NCBI GenBank assembly: GCA_002714485.1
Contig: PAXM01000040.1
Coordinates: 8,801-15,708 of the forward strand
Length of the DNA stretch: 6,908 bases
DNA from: Acidimicrobiaceae bacterium
GTDB taxonomy: Bacteria; Actinomycetota; Acidimicrobiia; Acidimicrobiales; MedAcidi-G1
Reading direction: 5' to 3'
Position 1 is the first letter of the stretch; the number at the start of each line of letters is the position of its first letter. Below, in pieces: positions 5,300 through 6,908 of the stretch. The notes beneath the pieces were generated by a model. The model made no database searches. It was not told the DNA's origin and was given only the letters and a program-made list of their open reading frames with translations. The translations under genes and the position numbers were made by a program.

Positions 5300-5303
5300 C
5301 CTC
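5292..5303 (+). promoter_or_regulatory. Probable leaderless promoter of ctaB inside the end of the SDR gene
   Basis: TAGCCT (5292-5297) covers the penultimate and last sense codons and the first base of the SDR stop codon. It is followed by exactly six bases and then the GTG start of ctaB. There is no Shine-Dalgarno sequence before the GTG. The hexamer is identical to the one before ctaA and to one upstream of the oxidase subunit gene. It would let ctaB be expressed independently of the SDR gene. Confidence 0.5.
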
Positions 5304-6218
5304 GTGCACGCCCAACCTTCTAACTCCCCCGTCACATCCACTGGGGCGACCTTCTCGCGTGGTGAGAAGGTGGCGGGCTATGTGGCCTTGACCAAGCCGA
5401 GGATCATCGAACTCCTCCTGGTCACCACGGTGCCGACCATGTTTGTGGCCGAGCGGGGCGTGCCGTCGGTCTGGTTGATGGTGGCCACCGTGATCGGAGG
5501 CACCCTGGCCGCGGGTGGTGCCAATGCCGTGAACATGGTGGTTGATCGCGACATCGACGGGCTGATGGAGCGGACCATGCACCGGCCGCTGGTCCGGGGT
5601 GTTATGACGCCACGTGCGGCGCTGGTCTTCGCGGTGTCCATCGAGGTAGCCGCCTTTGCTTGGCTTTTCGCCACCGTCAACCTTCTAAGTGCTGTGTTGG
5701 CCGTGTCAGCCACCTTCTTCTACGTGTTCGTGTACACGTTGTGGCTCAAGCGCACGACGACCCAGAACATTGTGATCGGTGGTGCTGCGGGGGCCGTCCC
5801 GGTACTGGTTGGGTGGGCGGCGGTCACCGAGACCCTGTCATGGCCCCCGGTCATCCTGTTTCTGTTGATCTTCTTCTGGACCCCGCCCCACTTCTGGGCT
5901 CTGGCCATCAGGTATCGCGACGACTACCGGGCGGCTTCGGTTCCCATGCTCCCATCGGTGGTGAGCATCGAAGAGACGGTCCGCAAGATGATCCTCTACA
6001 CGCTGGTACTGGTGGCCTTGACCGTGGTCTTCTCACCGGTGGCCGACATGGGCGCCGTGTACCTAGTCTCTGCGCTGGTGCTCGGGGCGGCCTTTGGAGC
6101 AATGGTGGAGGCCGTTCGGCGCCAGCCGACCGAACGTACAACCATGCGGCTGTTCTCCTTCTCGATCACTTACGTGACCCTGCTATTCGGCGCCATGGTG
6201 GTCGATGTTCTGGTCTGA
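5304..6218 (+). CDS. ctaB: Heme O synthase CtaB (protoheme IX farnesyltransferase)
   Basis: A 304-residue membrane prenyltransferase of the UbiA superfamily. It transfers the farnesyl group of farnesyl diphosphate to heme B, giving heme O, the substrate of CtaA. Seen: TKPRIIELLL at 30-39 opening TM1; the first Asp-rich motif NMVVDRDID (N77-x3-D81-x3-D85), which binds Mg-diphosphate, followed by MERTMHRPL; FFWTPPHFWALA around 190-201; the second motif YRDDY at 204-208 followed by VPMLP; and several further hydrophobic segments to a hydrophobic C-terminus. Length and motifs are normal for the family. GTG 5304 is the start because it gives the usual short polar N-terminus and sits six bases after a TAnnnT element. 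It is four bases downstream of the SDR stop and upstream of an oxidase subunit gene, so its product serves the same respiratory branch as CtaA. Confidence 0.96.
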   Translation: MHAQPSNSPVTSTGATFSRGEKVAGYVALTKPRIIELLLVTTVPTMFVAERGVPSVWLMVATVIGGTLAAGGANAVNMVVDRDIDGLMERTMHRPLVRGVMTPRAALVFAVSIEVAAFAWLFATVNLLSAVLAVSATFFYVFVYTLWLKRTTTQNIVIGGAAGAVPVLVGWAAVTETLSWPPVILFLLIFFWTPPHFWALAIRYRDDYRAASVPMLPSVVSIEETVRKMILYTLVLVALTVVFSPVADMGAVYLVSALVLGAAFGAMVEAVRRQPTERTTMRLFSFSITYVTLLFGAMVVDVLV

Positions 6219-6240
6219 ATATCCGGTCACGATGACAGTC

Positions 6241-6270
6241 CGATCACGCCAGACGGGATCGTTTGGTTTT
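6241..6270 (+). terminator. Possible terminator after ctaB
   Basis: CGATC (6241-6245) pairs with GATCG (6257-6261). Inside, CC/GG closes an AGAC loop, leaving a three-base bulge. The stem is followed by TTTGGTTTT. It is short and imperfect, but it lies 22 bases after the ctaB stop and the T-rich tract is unusual for this GC-rich sequence. Confidence 0.35.
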
Positions 6271-6351
6271 CTCCCTTCGGGTCAGTCCGAGGCCCTGAGG
6301 CCGACTAGATTGCGTCGAGCCTGTGGGCGCCGGAATCTCCGACGATCCGCC

Positions 6352-6357
6352 TAGCCT
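6352..6357 (+). promoter_or_regulatory. Possible -10 element upstream of the oxidase subunit gene
   Basis: This is another TAGCCT, identical to those at ctaA and ctaB. Here it is 69 bases before the ATG, so the transcript would have a leader of about 60 bases. A second TAnnnT (TAGATT, 6306-6311) lies further upstream. No convincing -35 accompanies either. In-frame GTG at 6361 is too close to the hexamer for a leaderless start. Confidence 0.3.
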
Positions 6358-6426
6358 CGTGTGGTCCGGGCCCGTCCGGATCGTTGCACGAGGGCACTGA
6401 ACGAGCTCACCGACCAAGAAGCTTTG

Positions 6427-6908
6427 ATGACGACGACTGACACCGCCGCCGCCTCTGACTCCTCTCCAACCGCGCTGGAGGAGGCTGTGACCTCCACCGA
6501 CCCGACCACCCTCTCGAAGGTCTGGGGCTTCGGTTCGGGGGCGCTCTTACTTCTGGGTTCCATCGCCGGGTTGCTGGTGGGCCTGGAACGGCTTGACCTG
6601 GGATCGGCGAACCTGTTCGACGGCGCCGATGGGATGTTCCAGTTCTGGTCGGCCCATCGGGTGGCCCTCGTCCTCCTGGGCGTGCTGCCTGGCCTGATGG
6701 CCCTAGCGACCACGATCGTTCCCCGCCAGTGCGGTGGGTCCCTGGTGTTCCCCCGGGCCGCCGCGTTGGGCTGTTGGATCTGGCTGATCGGCGCCGGCAT
6801 GACCCTGGTCGGGTTCCTGGCCGACGGGGGCCTCGGTACCCCCGGGGGCGGAGGCCAGCGCCAGGCCACTGCCCTGACCGTCATGGGCCTGCTGCTGGTG
6901 ATCGCTGG
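6427..6908 (+). CDS. Heme-copper oxidase subunit I, divergent, N-terminal part (runs off the window)
   Basis: 160 codons are visible, with no stop before the window end. After a polar Thr/Ser/Ala-rich tail (1-30) come hydrophobic segments at about 33-53, 76-97, 111-132 and from about 148 on. The second segment and following loop read FQFWSAHRVALVLLGVLPG and then VPRQCGGSLVFPRAAALGCW. This parallels the subunit I pattern with an MHG(T/x) helix followed by VPLxIGAxDxxFPRxN. His77 corresponds to the low-spin heme ligand of TM2, and the FPR turn is present. The Asp and Asn of the D proton channel in that turn are not (Ser or a gap, and Ala). Subunit I binds both hemes and CuB and reduces O2; the CuB and high-spin heme ligands lie beyond the window. 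The start ATG 6427 follows a weak AAGAAG. ctaA and ctaB nearby support a heme A/O oxidase. Confidence 0.75.
   Translation, partial: MTTTDTAAASDSSPTALEEAVTSTDPTTLSKVWGFGSGALLLLGSIAGLLVGLERLDLGSANLFDGADGMFQFWSAHRVALVLLGVLPGLMALATTIVPRQCGGSLVFPRAAALGCWIWLIGAGMTLVGFLADGGLGTPGGGGQRQATALTVMGLLLVIA

Noticed and set aside
6351..6884. 177-codon - strand open frame opposite the oxidase subunit gene
   Set aside because: Pro/Arg/Ser-rich shadow; the + strand frame encodes hydrophobic helices with subunit I motifs.
1..6908. Mobile element, CRISPR array, toxin-antitoxin or defence system
   Set aside because: No transposase, integrase, spaced direct repeats or recognisable defence genes. All sizeable genes are assigned housekeeping or metabolic families.

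Overview
The window is G+C-rich, with strong G/C preference at third codon positions. It holds eight protein genes and three tRNA genes. The gene content points to an actinobacterium: clpS followed by a DUF2017 gene, a Glu-Asp-Phe tRNA cluster, and promoter -10 elements of the form TAnnnT placed 6-8 bases before start codons. A marine or aquatic member of the Acidimicrobiia is my best guess. That rests on overall sequence flavour and on the divergent oxidase subunit I at the right edge, not on a phylogenetic marker.

Left part (1-2020). The C-terminal two thirds of an AMP-forming acyl-CoA synthetase runs on the + strand. It converges on a complete tyrosine-phosphatase-like gene on the - strand. 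The phosphatase appears to be read from a leaderless promoter.

Middle (2021-4371, all real genes on -). From right to left, ctaA (heme A synthase) overlaps clpS by ATGA, and clpS is followed after 23 bases by a DUF2017 gene, so these three look like one operon. After a short gap with its own promoter-like sequence comes a tRNA cluster transcribed Glu-Asp-Phe. Each of its two spacers folds into a hairpin, and a strong GC-rich hairpin ends the cluster. About 215 bases between that hairpin and the phosphatase promoter contain several inverted repeats but no convincing gene.

Right part (4372-6908, all +). A short-chain dehydrogenase is transcribed divergently from ctaA. It is followed almost directly by ctaB (heme O synthase), which seems to have its own promoter inside the end of the dehydrogenase gene. 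After a 208-base gap comes the N-terminal part of a divergent heme-copper oxidase subunit I, cut off by the window end. CtaB makes heme O from heme B and CtaA makes heme A from heme O. Together with the oxidase subunit this is a terminal-oxidase assembly locus. Nothing links the dehydrogenase to heme chemistry except position.

I see no clear undescribed system. The points most worth a second look are the recurrent leaderless promoter layout with an identical TAGCCT hexamer at three heme/oxidase genes, the hairpins filling both tRNA spacers, and the apparent loss of D-channel residues in the oxidase subunit.
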